Positions 63,772-64,000 of a stretch of DNA of 64,000 bases are shown in pieces. Source of the stretch: Dysosmobacter sp. Marseille-Q4140 (GTDB lineage Bacteria; Bacillota; Clostridia; Oscillospirales; Oscillospiraceae); contig CP073694.1 of the NCBI GenBank assembly GCA_018228705.1, positions 1,550,001-1,614,000 of the forward strand, read 5' to 3'. Made by a program: the position numbers and the translations under genes. Below the pieces are notes generated by a model. That model saw only the letters and a list, made by a program, of their open reading frames with translations, was not told where the DNA came from and did not search any database. Every line of letters begins with the position of its first letter. Position 1 is the stretch's first letter.

Positions 63772-64000
63772 TCATGGATTTTTCTGGTGAAAATGCTGCC
63801 ATACCGCCTCGGCGGCACTCCGCGGCACCACAGCGGCCAGGGCCTCCACGTCCGCTTCCCGGATGGCCCGGATGGTGCCGAAGTGCCTGCGCAGCTCCTC
63901 CCGCCGCTTGGGCCCCACGCCGGGGATGCCGTCCAGCGCGGAGCGGGTGGCGCTTTTGCTGTGGCTCTCATGGTGGTAGGTAATGGCAAAGCGGTGGGTC
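63772..64000 (-). CDS. uvrC: Excinuclease ABC subunit C (C-terminal fragment at window edge)
   Basis: Only the last 75 codons lie in the window. The minus strand reads THRFAITYHHESHSKSATRS, then LDGIPGVGPKRREELRRHFG and TIRAIREADVEALAAVVPRS before a TGA. This is the end of the UvrC RNase-H-like nuclease domain and its helix-hairpin-helix DNA-binding domain (GIPGVGPKR). The N-terminal part lies beyond position 64000. UvrC cuts DNA on both sides of lesions in nucleotide excision repair. Confidence 0.9.
   Translation of the reverse strand, partial: THRFAITYHHESHSKSATRSALDGIPGVGPKRREELRRHFGTIRAIREADVEALAAVVPRSAAEAVWQHFHQKNP

Overview
The window reads as chromosomal DNA from a GC-rich, anaerobic, spore-lineage Clostridia, most like the gut Oscillospiraceae (the Flavonifractor, Oscillibacter and Lawsonibacter neighbourhood). 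This is inferred from gene content and style: a FabK-type fatty-acid operon, SpoVT, SLH-domain surface proteins, paired GlgC/GlgD, strong AGGAGG ribosome sites, several TTG or GTG starts, and many GC-rich hairpins between genes. The genus cannot be fixed from the sequence alone. No rRNA, tRNA, CRISPR array or transposase gene was seen.

Layout. 1-2.4 kb: trkA-trkH potassium uptake (minus; trkH runs off the left edge). 2.6-12.5 kb: a complete type II fatty-acid operon, acpP-accB-accC-accD-accA-fabH-fabK-fabD-fabG-fabF-fabZ, ending in a MarR-family regulator. A strong promoter and an AT palindrome lie in front of acpP. 12.6-13.5 kb: GluQ-RS (minus). 13.7-22.4 kb: a mirror-image surface cassette. 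Two paralogous SLH proteins point inward. Inside them sit two paralogous phage-tail-like proteins pointing outward to meet them. At the centre is a hairpin-rich core bounded by inverted two-hairpin arms. 22.9-31.3 kb: a 2-oxoacid/acetoin dehydrogenase operon (E1alpha, E1beta, E2, lipoyl-E3) and a TRAP transporter operon, followed by a metallo-beta-lactamase-fold hydrolase, a GntR/FCD regulator and a lipoate-protein ligase that could charge the lipoyl domains.

34.5-40.5 kb holds an orphan peptide-binding lipoprotein, a small membrane protein, an SdpI-like membrane protein with a DEAD-box helicase, a small HTH protein, and an ECF sigma factor with its putative anti-sigma partner. 40.7-49.6 kb is a full glycogen operon (glgB-glgC-glgD-glgA-glgP); its GlgA carries an unusual 213-residue disordered, lysine/alanine-rich tail. 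50-58.6 kb carries SpoVT, a sodium:alanine symporter, two CobW-type GTPases (one His-rich, one fused to a CC-containing domain), two HTH regulators with unusual C-terminal parts, an LTA-synthase-like sulfatase and a small membrane protein. 58.7-63.5 kb is a tightly overlapping operon of an ICMT-like membrane protein, a GH3-family adenylating enzyme and a membrane c-di-GMP phosphodiesterase with a degenerate GGDEF domain. The right edge cuts into uvrC.

The most unusual structures are the mirror-image S-layer cassette, the GH3/ICMT/HD-GYP operon, the GlgA tail and the CobW pair.
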